From: Patescibacteria group bacterium
GTDB lineage: Bacteria > Patescibacteriota > WWE3 > UBA101185 > UBA10185
Length of the DNA: 28,999 nucleotides
Reading direction: 5' to 3'
NCBI GenBank assembly: GCA_022710505.1
Contig: JAKLGS010000003.1
Location: 1-28,999, forward strand
The position numbers and the translations under genes were made by a program. Under the pieces are notes generated by a model, which worked only from the letters and a program-made list of their open reading frames with translations, searched no databases and was not told the origin of the DNA. Shown piece by piece: positions 1 through 6,213 of the stretch (its first letter is position 1; every line of letters begins with the position of its first letter).

Positions 1-120
1 AAGAAAGGGGTATTCCTATCCCAAAAAACAGTTGGTCGATGGAGAGTGTTCACTAAGCAAGAAGCTGACCTCGTAATTGACCTTATAAAGGAAAATTACG
101 GTCTGAAAGGCATATTATGA
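1..120 (+). CDS. C-terminal end of a possible HTH DNA-binding protein (5' partial)
   Basis: An open frame runs from the window edge to a TGA at 118-120 and encodes 39 residues. The segment FLSQKTVGRWRVFTKQEADL resembles the last part of a MerR/excisionase-type helix-turn-helix, where a VGRxWRV strand is followed by a helix beginning with a Ser/Thr-Lys-x-Glu cap. The stop overlaps the ATG of the next gene (ATGA), so it is read in one operon with the 89-residue gene and TnpB. The fold assignment rests on this short motif; the N-terminus is outside the window. Confidence 0.5.
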   Translation, partial: KKGVFLSQKTVGRWRVFTKQEADLVIDLIKENYGLKGIL

Positions 121-386
121 AGCGAGAGTTAAAGAAATATATTTGGGATTACGTAAGTTCAGACCATACTCTTTGCGTTGTAGATAAAGAGCAAGAAATT
201 TTTATTCACTTAGATAAAATTGGCATTAAATCTTTGATGAGGTTTTCTATTCGTGTGCTAGACCGCATGCGTATTGATGACTTGAAATCCTCTCGTATAA
301 AGAACGATAAACTTAGAGCAAAAATCTCCAAGTTAAAACTTCAACTAAAGAATGCCAAAAACAAGATAACTAAACGAACAAAATGA
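117..386 (+). CDS. Small basic protein, probable coiled coil, unknown function
   Basis: This 89-residue protein is not recognised. The N-terminal half is mixed, with aromatic and acidic residues. The C-terminal third (from about residue 55) is strongly Lys/Leu-rich with heptad-like spacing, suggesting a basic helix or coiled coil able to touch nucleic acid. It overlaps the upstream gene by ATGA, and its own stop overlaps the TnpB start (ATG at 383). Such tight coupling suggests it is translated with TnpB and the HTH protein, but no role can be given. Confidence 0.6.
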   Translation: MKRELKKYIWDYVSSDHTLCVVDKEQEIFIHLDKIGIKSLMRFSIRVLDRMRIDDLKSSRIKNDKLRAKISKLKLQLKNAKNKITKRTK

Positions 387-1399
387 TTTTAACCTATAAA
401 GTAAAACACAACAGAGATTTCCACCGTGAACTATTGATTGCTAAAAAAATTGCAGAATATGCTTTAGAGAATAAAGACAAGTTGTCCACTAAATATGTAT
501 CTCATCTTGGTTTAAAGGCAATTCTTTCCAATCAGATACTCAGAAAATATGGAAGAAATAAAAAAGCCAAGACAGCTAAATCAATAAAGTTGACTATTCC
601 CAATACTGGAATTCGATATATAAATTCAATAATACTTATTTCGTCACTAAAACTCAATGTTCCCTTCACAAATGTCTCTTTTAGGAAAATAAATCAAGTA
701 GAATTAGACGAACTTTATGCTTATATATCTGTAACAGTTGACGAAAAACCAAAATATTTATCAAGCAAATCTATAGGAGTAGACCTAAATACAACTGGGC
801 ATTGCGCAGTTGTTGCCATCAAGGAAACGGGGAAGGTTTACAAACTAGGAAAATCAGCAGAATACATACACACAAAATATAAAAATATTAGAAGAAAATT
901 ACAAAAAAAAGGATTGTACACGGTTGTAAAAAAAATTAAGGATAGAGAAAATAGAATTTGTAGAGATTTGAACCACAAAATCTCTCGTTTTATAGTCAAT
1001 CTCGCTGTAAAAGAAAAAGGTAGTCTAAAGTTAGAAAAACTAAAAGGTATTAGTAAAACAAAATCTGTTAAAAGTTTCAAATACGCACTTAACTCTTGGA
1101 GTTTCTATCAACTGCAACGGTTTATAGAATACAAATCTCTTTTAGCAGGCGTGTTGGTTACTTACATCGAACCATCATATACGAGCAAATGTTGCTCTAA
1201 GTGTGGTCAGGTAGGAACTAGAAACGACAAAATGTTTAAGTGTCCATGCGGACACGTCGAACATGCTGATGTAAATGCGGCTTTTAATATAGCGTTTACA
1301 TTACCAAGCATAGTTCAATTGCAGAAAGAAAGAGTTTTCTGCAAGGGGAGCACTGATACCCCTAAAGAGGCACCGCAGTTTAGTCCTGCGACCTTATAG
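383..1399 (+). CDS. tnpB: TnpB, RNA-guided RuvC-type nuclease of IS200/IS605-IS607 elements
   Basis: TnpB proteins are RNA-guided DNA nucleases related to Cas12, normally carried by IS200/IS605 or IS607 transposons. The whole C-terminal catalytic core is visible: RuvC-I IGVDLNTTGH (Asp134), RuvC-II SLKLEKLKGI (Glu218), a zinc finger with CCSKC and CPCG (Cys271, 274, 287, 289), and RuvC-III HADVNAAFNIA (Asp296). All three acidic residues are present, so the nuclease looks intact. At 338 residues it is shorter than the usual 370-420, mainly at the N-terminus. No TnpA transposase lies beside it, so this is a lone TnpB in a phage, cotranslated with two small upstream genes. It could be a recent passenger, a homing-type nuclease or a domesticated regulator; the intact triad argues against a dead-nuclease repressor. 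Confidence 0.93.
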   Translation: MILTYKVKHNRDFHRELLIAKKIAEYALENKDKLSTKYVSHLGLKAILSNQILRKYGRNKKAKTAKSIKLTIPNTGIRYINSIILISSLKLNVPFTNVSFRKINQVELDELYAYISVTVDEKPKYLSSKSIGVDLNTTGHCAVVAIKETGKVYKLGKSAEYIHTKYKNIRRKLQKKGLYTVVKKIKDRENRICRDLNHKISRFIVNLAVKEKGSLKLEKLKGISKTKSVKSFKYALNSWSFYQLQRFIEYKSLLAGVLVTYIEPSYTSKCCSKCGQVGTRNDKMFKCPCGHVEHADVNAAFNIAFTLPSIVQLQKERVFCKGSTDTPKEAPQFSPATL

Positions 1400-1445
1400 T
1401 TTTCCCTAGTGGATAAAAATGTCAGCAGATGCGAATTTTTTCGCA
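1345..1445 (+). ncRNA. Candidate omega-RNA 3' region overlapping the end of tnpB
   Basis: In TnpB elements the guide RNA usually overlaps the 3' end of the gene and runs past it. Three stem-loops sit here: GGGG (1345-1348) with CCCC (1359-1362), CGCAG (1374-1378) with CTGCG (1386-1390), and TGCGAA (1430-1435) with TTCGCA (1440-1445). This arrangement fits an omega-RNA scaffold, but I cannot define its end or the guide, and short hairpins occur by chance. This is inference from position and family knowledge. Confidence 0.25.
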
Positions 1446-1464
1446 GATTAATTTTAAAAAAGAA

Positions 1465-1872
1465 ATGTCTACTCCATACGAAATTAATAAAAAAATTAAA
1501 GAACTATGCGAAAAGTATCAAATACACAGTTGTGAATTGCAACTGGACGGTTGTAAAGGTAGTTGGGAACTTCATCCAGCCCATCGTAGGAAAAGAAGAT
1601 GGTACTTGTCTCATCCAGAATTGCTTTACGACATGCAGAATTGGGTACTCGCTTGCCAGCATTGTCATAACCGACTGGAATTTAATGCCCGTCTTACCGA
1701 ACAATCTTTCATTCGCCTGAGAGACAATAACCCGAAATTCAATTTTTCTCCAGCTCCTAAGAGAGTTTTTAAAAGTGATTTTCAAACTCCTCACTCATGT
1801 ATTAATTGTCATCAGACCACTAGTTTTCTTATTTGCCCTTACTGTAAGGAGATTTCCATTATCATTAAATAA
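1465..1872 (+). CDS. HNH endonuclease with extra zinc-binding knuckle
   Basis: From the ATG at 1465 this is a 135-residue HNH homing-type nuclease. The core reads CELQLDGCKGSWELHPAHRR, then about 25 residues, then LACQHCHNRLEFN, giving the zinc cysteine pair and the conserved AH and CHNRLE motifs seen in phage HNH enzymes. A second Cys cluster near the C-terminus (CINCHQ and CPYCKE) probably forms a zinc ribbon. An in-frame ATG at 1429 would add 12 residues, but it lies in a hairpin and has no ribosome binding site. The gene follows tnpB directly, so two nucleases of mobile-element type stand side by side. It could be a free-standing homing nuclease or a DNA-processing factor; its target is unknown. 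Confidence 0.85.
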   Translation: MSTPYEINKKIKELCEKYQIHSCELQLDGCKGSWELHPAHRRKRRWYLSHPELLYDMQNWVLACQHCHNRLEFNARLTEQSFIRLRDNNPKFNFSPAPKRVFKSDFQTPHSCINCHQTTSFLICPYCKEISIIIK

Positions 1873-1873
1873 C

Positions 1874-1902
1874 TTGACAAAGAGTGAACACTATGTTATA
1901 CT
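1874..1902 (+). promoter_or_regulatory. Sigma70-type promoter for the 1928 gene group
   Basis: The -35 box TTGACA (1874-1879) is perfect and the -10 box TATACT (1897-1902) differs at one position; the spacer is 17 bases. A TG one base before the -10 box (1894-1895) gives an extended -10. The start point would fall near 1909, leaving about 19 bases of leader before the ATG at 1928. The stretch around the -10 box (TATGTTATACT) resembles the promoters at 3913 and 7061 (TATGTTACAGT). Confidence 0.8.
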
Positions 1903-1927
1903 ATGACATTAATCATTAAGTTACCTT

Positions 1928-2329
1928 ATGAATAAAACAGTTAAAACTATAGCGATTATTATTGGGATTTTAATCGTTGTTTCTATGATTGGAAAATCCC
2001 CAAATAAAGTTATTACTCCAGCAGAAACTCCTACTCGTATTCCCATGCCAACAGTAGCCCCTACAGCAGTTCCAACAGTCGAAGATAATGCGTCTATGTT
2101 TGGAACCAATGGTTACACAAAAACCATGGAATTAGAATACATGGATAGTTGTCTAAATAAAGAGGAATCAAATAACCAATTCTGCTTATGTTCACTTATG
2201 ATGTTGGAGCAAAATTACTCCGCAAGCGAAGTACAGAGATTAGTTATGGAGGGAAAAATGGTTGAAGGTAAAATTCCTCAAAAAATAATCGACATTGCTT
2301 CTTACTGTGTCGAGAAATTTCCTTACTAA
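1928..2329 (+). CDS. Membrane-anchored or secreted Cys-containing protein
   Basis: This 133-residue protein has an N-terminal hydrophobic segment (about residues 6-22, rich in Ile/Val), then a Pro/Thr-rich linker (about 28-50), then a folded C-terminal part with four cysteines (SCLNK, FCLC and YC motifs). The layout is that of a protein anchored in the membrane by its N-terminus, with the Cys domain outside. It is the first gene after the strong promoter at 1874 and is followed after one base by the prepilin-like gene, so both probably act at the cell surface. I do not recognise the family. Superinfection exclusion or receptor masking is possible but is inference. Confidence 0.65.
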   Translation: MNKTVKTIAIIIGILIVVSMIGKSPNKVITPAETPTRIPMPTVAPTAVPTVEDNASMFGTNGYTKTMELEYMDSCLNKEESNNQFCLCSLMMLEQNYSASEVQRLVMEGKMVEGKIPQKIIDIASYCVEKFPY

Positions 2330-2330
2330 T

Positions 2331-2462
2331 ATGAAAAAGGGATTTTCTTTAATCGAACTTCTAGTTGTCCTCGCACTTATAGGAATTGTAAGTATAGCCA
2401 TCGCTACTACAACTCGAGGATTGAATCTTAAAAAAAGCATAGAAACTCAAATACATTATTAA
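2331..2462 (+). CDS. Type IV prepilin-like small protein
   Basis: This 43-residue protein starts MKKGFSLIELLVVLALIGIV, an almost textbook type III (prepilin) signal: a short basic leader ending in Gly4, Phe at mature position +1, Glu at +5 and a hydrophobic helix of about 20 residues. After it come only TTTRG and a short polar tail, so the globular pilin head is missing. The gene lies one base after the previous stop, in the operon of promoter 1874. Prepilin peptidase of the host would be expected to process it and place it in the inner membrane or pilus machine. It may be a decaying captured pilin, or a functional miniature that interferes with pilus assembly and so with pilus-dependent phages. 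Confidence 0.75.
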   Translation: MKKGFSLIELLVVLALIGIVSIAIATTTRGLNLKKSIETQIHY

Positions 2463-2473
2463 TTAAAATACAA

Positions 2474-2686
2474 ATGAGAACAAAAAACGACATCAAAGTC
2501 AGAGAAGTATCAACTGACTATCTTATTTCAAAAGGTGACGTAAAAATAAATGTCACCAAAGTAAGTGGCTCAGACCACCTAATTATTCACACTCATAATG
2601 GAGACTCAGAATTCTGCTTTCACCTTTCGCAAGCATCTAGAGTCAAAACCATTGGAGAATTATTAATTAAAGCATCAACTTTATGA
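2474..2686 (+). CDS. Hypothetical protein, 70 residues
   Basis: The protein is not recognised. It looks soluble with alternating beta-type segments (for example KINVTKVSGSDHLIIHTHNG) and a C-terminal helix. It follows the prepilin gene by 11 bases with no clear ribosome binding site and overlaps the SPFH gene by ATGA, so it belongs to the same transcription unit. No membrane segment or catalytic motif is visible. Confidence 0.55.
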   Translation: MRTKNDIKVREVSTDYLISKGDVKINVTKVSGSDHLIIHTHNGDSEFCFHLSQASRVKTIGELLIKASTL

Positions 2687-3519
2687 CAGATGAACAAATA
2701 TTCAAACTTATCGGCAAAATAGCCTTTTGGGTTATTTTAGCCATCGTTGCTCTCAGTTCTATTATGACCATTCCTACTGGTCGTAAAGCCCTTATCACTC
2801 GTTTTGGAGCAGTAAATCGTACTATCAATAAACCAGGACTCGCTCTTAGAGTTCCTTTTATTGAAAGCAAAATAGAATACGATACTCGTACTCAAACTAT
2901 CAAATTTGATAACGCTAAAAAACAAGACGACTATACAGAGACTTCTAGCCTTTTTGCCGCGTCTAAAGACCTACAAGACATCCAAATCGCGACAGTAGTC
3001 AATTATCACTTAAATAGTTCTAATATCGCTGACATCTATACTAAATATGGTCGTCAAGCCGAGTACAACAAAAATATTATTGAACCAATTGTCCGAAAGA
3101 CGGTCAAAGCTGTTGCTTCTCAATATACAGCTGAAGAACTCGTGACCAAAAGAGCCGCCTTCTCAGACGCTATATTTAAGACTTTAACAGAAGAACTTTC
3201 TACTCGTGATGGGATTGTCGAAACTATCAATATTGTCAATCTAGAGTTCTCTGAGAGCTTTACCAAGGCGATTGAGCAAAAAGTTACACAAGAGCAAAAT
3301 GCTTTAGCTGAGAAAAACAAACTCGAAGCTGTTAAGTTTCAAGCCGAGCAAAAAATCGCTGAAGCTAAAGGTACTGCCGAGGCACTTAGAATCGAAGGTG
3401 AAGCCATTCGTTCTAATCCTGAGATAGTTACTTTAGAAGCTGTCAAAAAATGGCAGGGAGAAGTTCCTATGGTTATGGGTACTGGCTCCAATCTTCTTTT
3501 TAATATACCGACTAAATAA
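2683..3519 (+). CDS. SPFH/prohibitin-family membrane protein
   Basis: The 278-residue protein matches the stomatin-prohibitin-flotillin-HflK/C layout. It has one N-terminal membrane helix (about residues 12-30), a band-7 domain beginning IPTGRKALITRFGAV and followed by GLALRVPFIES, and a long helical part with AEAKGTAEALRIEGEAIRSN, a typical prohibitin coiled-coil signature. It ends in a short hydrophobic tail. Family members form large ring or cage assemblies in membranes and modulate proteases such as FtsH. Phage prohibitins are known, but their role is unsettled. Here it closes a group of surface-protein genes, consistent with remodelling the host membrane during infection. The assignment is firm; the function is inference. 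Confidence 0.9.
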   Translation: MTDEQIFKLIGKIAFWVILAIVALSSIMTIPTGRKALITRFGAVNRTINKPGLALRVPFIESKIEYDTRTQTIKFDNAKKQDDYTETSSLFAASKDLQDIQIATVVNYHLNSSNIADIYTKYGRQAEYNKNIIEPIVRKTVKAVASQYTAEELVTKRAAFSDAIFKTLTEELSTRDGIVETINIVNLEFSESFTKAIEQKVTQEQNALAEKNKLEAVKFQAEQKIAEAKGTAEALRIEGEAIRSNPEIVTLEAVKKWQGEVPMVMGTGSNLLFNIPTK

Positions 3520-3524
3520 TTCAC

Positions 3525-3552
3525 TTCCCCATTTATGGGCATAGATGGGGAG
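3525..3552 (+). terminator. Hairpin after the SPFH gene, possible weak terminator
   Basis: TTCCCCAT (3525-3532) can pair with ATGGGGAG (3545-3552), eight pairs with one G-U, around a 12-base loop, starting six bases after the SPFH stop. No T-run follows, so it is not a standard intrinsic terminator. It may be a partial terminator or a 3' end stabiliser. Confidence 0.3.
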
Positions 3553-3573
3553 ACTGAGTCATTTAATCAAATT

Positions 3574-3699
3574 ATGAAAATGGAAATAAATACTGAATTA
3601 TGGAATAGGTTAAATCCTGTTTCAAAGTTTTTCTTTATGCTTAGCGGTTTATTTGCGGATATCGCTTTTAGATTAAGCGGTATGAGTCCAAAGTTATGA
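3574..3699 (+). CDS. Small hydrophobic protein, 41 residues
   Basis: An open frame from ATG 3574 ends at 3699, with its stop overlapping the ATG of the next gene (ATGA). An upstream in-frame ATG at 3535 would give 54 residues, but it sits inside the 3525-3552 hairpin. The product contains a hydrophobic stretch (KFFFMLSGLFADIAF) that could be one membrane-associated helix. No clear ribosome binding site is seen. Translational coupling to the next gene is the main support. Confidence 0.4.
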   Translation: MKMEINTELWNRLNPVSKFFFMLSGLFADIAFRLSGMSPKL

Positions 3700-3908
3700 A
3701 AAATATAATTAAAGAATGGTTTAATGAAAGATTTGGATTCTCGTGCGGATTTAGAGCTGGATATAATGCAGGATTAGATGTCGGTGCTGATTTATGTCAA
3801 AAAGCTCTTAAAAAACAGAAGGATAAGATAATCCGTCAAATTAAAGCCTTAGGCGAAGAGCCTAGTAGGGCAGGAGTCATTCAAATAATCGAAAAAACTG
3901 AACTTTGA
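3696..3908 (+). CDS. Hypothetical protein, 70 residues
   Basis: The protein is not recognised. The N-terminal half contains GFSCGFRAGYNAGLDVGADL, a glycine-spaced helix reminiscent of small phage proteins in which a GxxxGxxxG pattern packs helices. The C-terminal half is basic and helical. It overlaps the upstream small gene by ATGA and ends four bases before the -35 box of the next promoter, so it is the last gene of the first transcription unit. Confidence 0.55.
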   Translation: MKNIIKEWFNERFGFSCGFRAGYNAGLDVGADLCQKALKKQKDKIIRQIKALGEEPSRAGVIQIIEKTEL

Positions 3909-3912
3909 TACC

Positions 3913-3941
3913 TTGAAATAGGCTGATAAATATGTTACAGT
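3913..3941 (+). promoter_or_regulatory. Phage promoter of the RNA repair operon
   Basis: A -35 box TTGAAA (3913-3918), a 17-base spacer and a -10 box TACAGT (3936-3941) preceded by TG (3933-3934, extended -10). Positions 3924-3946 are identical over 23 bases to 7072-7094 at the next promoter. The expected start point is about 3948, which is the A of the ATG of the first gene, so the transcript may be leaderless. Confidence 0.78.
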
Positions 3942-3947
3942 TTAGAC

Positions 3948-4328
3948 ATGCAAATTGAAGTTAAAGCTAAATACAAAGGGTTTTCCTATCTGGTAGTCGC
4001 ACATGAAATGGGGCATAGATGTGGTTATGTCAGAATTCTAAAAGGAAGTGAATGGTACGGAAAAGATTATGACGATATTCCACTTACAGTTCATGGTGGA
4101 TTAACTTTTGCTAGCAAATTTTGTCGTAAAGAATTACCAAAAGGTTTTTGGATAGGCTTTGATTGTGCTCATTGGGGAGATGCTAGTGACCCTTCAATTA
4201 TGAGTCCTGAATACAAAAAAATGAATGAAAAATATTTATTCTTTCACACTGGCACCATCCGTACTAAAGAATATGTCGAGGATGAATGTAAATCGTTAAT
4301 AGACCAAATAGCTAACTATGAAAAATGA
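3948..4328 (+). CDS. Conserved phage-type hypothetical protein (GFDCAH motif)
   Basis: This 126-residue protein carries the motifs GHRCGYVRI, VHGGLTFA and WIGFDCAHWGD. I associate this combination with a common but uncharacterised phage protein family; conserved His, Cys and Asp residues suggest metal binding or an enzyme. HEMGH at residues 19-23 looks like a zinc protease signature but is probably chance within the conserved GHRCGYV segment. It is the first gene after promoter 3913 and probably has no 5' leader. Its end overlaps the nucleotidyltransferase start by 11 bases, which places it in the RNA repair operon. Whether it takes part in repair is unknown. Confidence 0.75.
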   Translation: MQIEVKAKYKGFSYLVVAHEMGHRCGYVRILKGSEWYGKDYDDIPLTVHGGLTFASKFCRKELPKGFWIGFDCAHWGDASDPSIMSPEYKKMNEKYLFFHTGTIRTKEYVEDECKSLIDQIANYEK

Positions 4329-4980
4329 AAACATGATTTTACGAACCATAGTTGGCAGTCGTGCGCATGGATTAGCAACGCCCCAATCGGACACGGATTA
4401 TCGTGGGGTATTTATTCAACCTACAAAAGAGATACTTTCTATCGGTGGACACACCAAAACTACCAACTGGATTGAAGACAAAAATGACGATACTTCTTTT
4501 GAAATCGGACATTTTTTAACTCTTAGTTTGCAATCTAATCCTACTATACTAGAAACTTATTTAGCACCTGTGGATTTTGCTACCGAGGATGGTATTGCTT
4601 TGAGACAACTATTCCCTTATGTTTGGAGTAGTCAAAGAGTTAAAGACGCGTTTTGCGGTTACGGTTTTAATCAGCGTAAGAAAATGCTCGAAGATAAGGA
4701 TAAACGTCCAAATAAATATGCCGCCGCTTACTTACGAGTTCTCTACAACGCATACGAACTTTTATCTACAGGGGCTTTTACTGTTGGAATCGCCAATACT
4801 GAAGTCGGAGAAACTGTCAGACGTTTTAAAGAAGGCAATTTTACTCATGGGGAATGTATAGATGTTTGTAGAGAATGGCAAGCTAAAGTTGAACAGGCTT
4901 TTTTGGACAATCCAGTCCACGAACCTAACGTGGATAAAATTAATGAATTCCTATTAAAAATTAGAATGAAATACTTATGA
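4318..4980 (+). CDS. Pol-beta-fold nucleotidyltransferase, RlaP type (RNA repair)
   Basis: The 220-residue protein shows the nucleotidyltransferase signature GSRAHGLATPQSDTDYRGV: Gly13-Ser14 and the metal-binding Asp25 and Asp27. The following EIGHFLTLSLQSNPTILETY segment is typical of the RlaP (RNA-ligase-associated polymerase) and YcgL-like families. Such enzymes are predicted to add nucleotides to broken RNA ends before ligation. The neighbours are exactly the expected partners: an Rnl1-type RNA ligase and a kinase-phosphatase in the same operon. Start ATG 4318 gives an 11-base overlap with the upstream gene; ATG 4333 is an alternative that keeps the domain. Family membership is well supported by motif; the RNA substrate is inferred from context. 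Confidence 0.85.
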   Translation: MKNENMILRTIVGSRAHGLATPQSDTDYRGVFIQPTKEILSIGGHTKTTNWIEDKNDDTSFEIGHFLTLSLQSNPTILETYLAPVDFATEDGIALRQLFPYVWSSQRVKDAFCGYGFNQRKKMLEDKDKRPNKYAAAYLRVLYNAYELLSTGAFTVGIANTEVGETVRRFKEGNFTHGECIDVCREWQAKVEQAFLDNPVHEPNVDKINEFLLKIRMKYL

Positions 4981-5168
4981 AAAATATACAAAATATAGTC
5001 GACAAACATTATGACGAAATGTTCCACGAATTATGTGAGAAACATGACGAAGATTTATATGACATCGTAATTGAAGTCAAGCTAGCCAATCCTGGATTGA
5101 CTGTTAGAAGGTCTTGGCAAGAACGAGACCAAATGTTAATAGAGGAGGCAAAAAAGAATGAAAATTAA
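4977..5168 (+). CDS. Small acidic helical protein in the RNA repair operon
   Basis: The 63-residue protein is not recognised. It is charged and mainly helical (HELCEKHDEDLYDIVIEVKL, then SWQERDQMLIEEAKK), without membrane segments or cysteine clusters. Its ATG overlaps the nucleotidyltransferase stop, and its end overlaps the RNA ligase start by 11 bases. It also contains the ligase ribosome binding site GAGGAGG, so translation of the two is coupled. It may be an accessory or adaptor subunit, but this is only inferred from position. Confidence 0.6.
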   Translation: MKNIQNIVDKHYDEMFHELCEKHDEDLYDIVIEVKLANPGLTVRRSWQERDQMLIEEAKKNEN

Positions 5169-6213
5169 CCTTAAAAGATTCGAAACTGATATCAAAGACA
5201 AATTTATCGATGTTCGTAAGCATCCAGAATTAGACCTTTGGATTTATAATTATTCTAATAAAGCCATGTTTGATAATCATTGGACTCCAGAATGTCGTAT
5301 GGCAAGAGGGCTAGTGGTAGACGCAGAAGGAAATATTATTGCCAGGCCATTTGAGAAGTTTTTTAATTACGACCAACCTGAGGCATTACCAATTCCCAGT
5401 GAACCATTTGAAGTCTTTGAAAAAGTCGATGGAGTATTAGGGATAATTTTCCACCATAATGGATGGAAAATTTGTTCTAGGGGTTCTTTTGAAAGCGAAT
5501 TCGCTAAAGAAGCATTAAAAATTTGGAAAGAAAGAGGTTATGACAAATTAAACTTAGATACTTCAAAAACTTACTTGGCAGAAATTATTTATAAAGGGTC
5601 ACGTATAGTTTTGGACTATAAGGGAATGAGAGATTTGATTTTAATAACCGCAATTGATACCGAAACAGGTACTGAGATGACCTACAGCGAATTAGTTTCA
5701 CTTTATCCTACATGGACCAAGGTCAAGCGTTACGACTATACTGATTTCGAAGAAATTAAGAAGATTGACCGTAACGGCGAAGAGGGATTTGTAGTTCGCT
5801 TTCAGTCAGGTAAACGGGTAAAGATGAAATTCTCTGAGTACAAAAAGATTCACGCTATTCTTTCTCATCTTAATTCTAGAACTGTGTGGGAATACCTTAG
5901 AGATAGTCGAAATTTGAACGAAATGCTTGAAAAAATCCCCGACGAAATCTTTGACTGGGTAAAGAAAACTGCCGTTAAGATAAAAACTGATTATGAAACA
6001 ACTCTTCATGAGTGTTTTTGTGTACTAAAAAAGGTTTCGGAATTATCAGACAGAAAAGAACAGGCAATTTTTCTAAAATCTAGACCTGAATACTGGAATG
6101 TGAGTAAGGTGGTTTTCTCGATGTTAGACAAACGTGAGTATGCCTCTATCATTTGGAGAATGGTAAAGCCAGAACTTGATTATCCATTTAAGGAGGATTT
6201 AGATGAAGCCTAA
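5158..6213 (+). CDS. RNA ligase, T4 Rnl1 type
   Basis: The 351-residue protein has the ATP-dependent ligase motifs in order. First comes ECRMARGLVVD and RPFEKFFNY, as in T4 Rnl1. Then motif I EKVDG with the adenylated Lys89, motif III-like YLAEIIY (Glu142), motif IV EEGFVVRF (208-215) and motif V VKMKF (221-225). A helical C-terminal part of about 120 residues follows, comparable to the T4 Rnl1 specificity domain. The enzyme joins 3'-OH and 5'-phosphate RNA ends; T4 Rnl1 repairs tRNA cut by the host anticodon nuclease PrrC. The start has a strong site GAGGAGG. It overlaps the kinase-phosphatase gene by 11 bases. At 351 residues it is near the 374 of T4 Rnl1. Confidence 0.93.
   Translation: MKINLKRFETDIKDKFIDVRKHPELDLWIYNYSNKAMFDNHWTPECRMARGLVVDAEGNIIARPFEKFFNYDQPEALPIPSEPFEVFEKVDGVLGIIFHHNGWKICSRGSFESEFAKEALKIWKERGYDKLNLDTSKTYLAEIIYKGSRIVLDYKGMRDLILITAIDTETGTEMTYSELVSLYPTWTKVKRYDYTDFEEIKKIDRNGEEGFVVRFQSGKRVKMKFSEYKKIHAILSHLNSRTVWEYLRDSRNLNEMLEKIPDEIFDWVKKTAVKIKTDYETTLHECFCVLKKVSELSDRKEQAIFLKSRPEYWNVSKVVFSMLDKREYASIIWRMVKPELDYPFKEDLDEA

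Noticed and set aside
4002..4016. HEMGH zinc protease signature in the 3948 protein
   Set aside because: The Gly-His belongs to a conserved GHRCGYV segment and the helix context of a metalloprotease, and a third ligand, are not evident.
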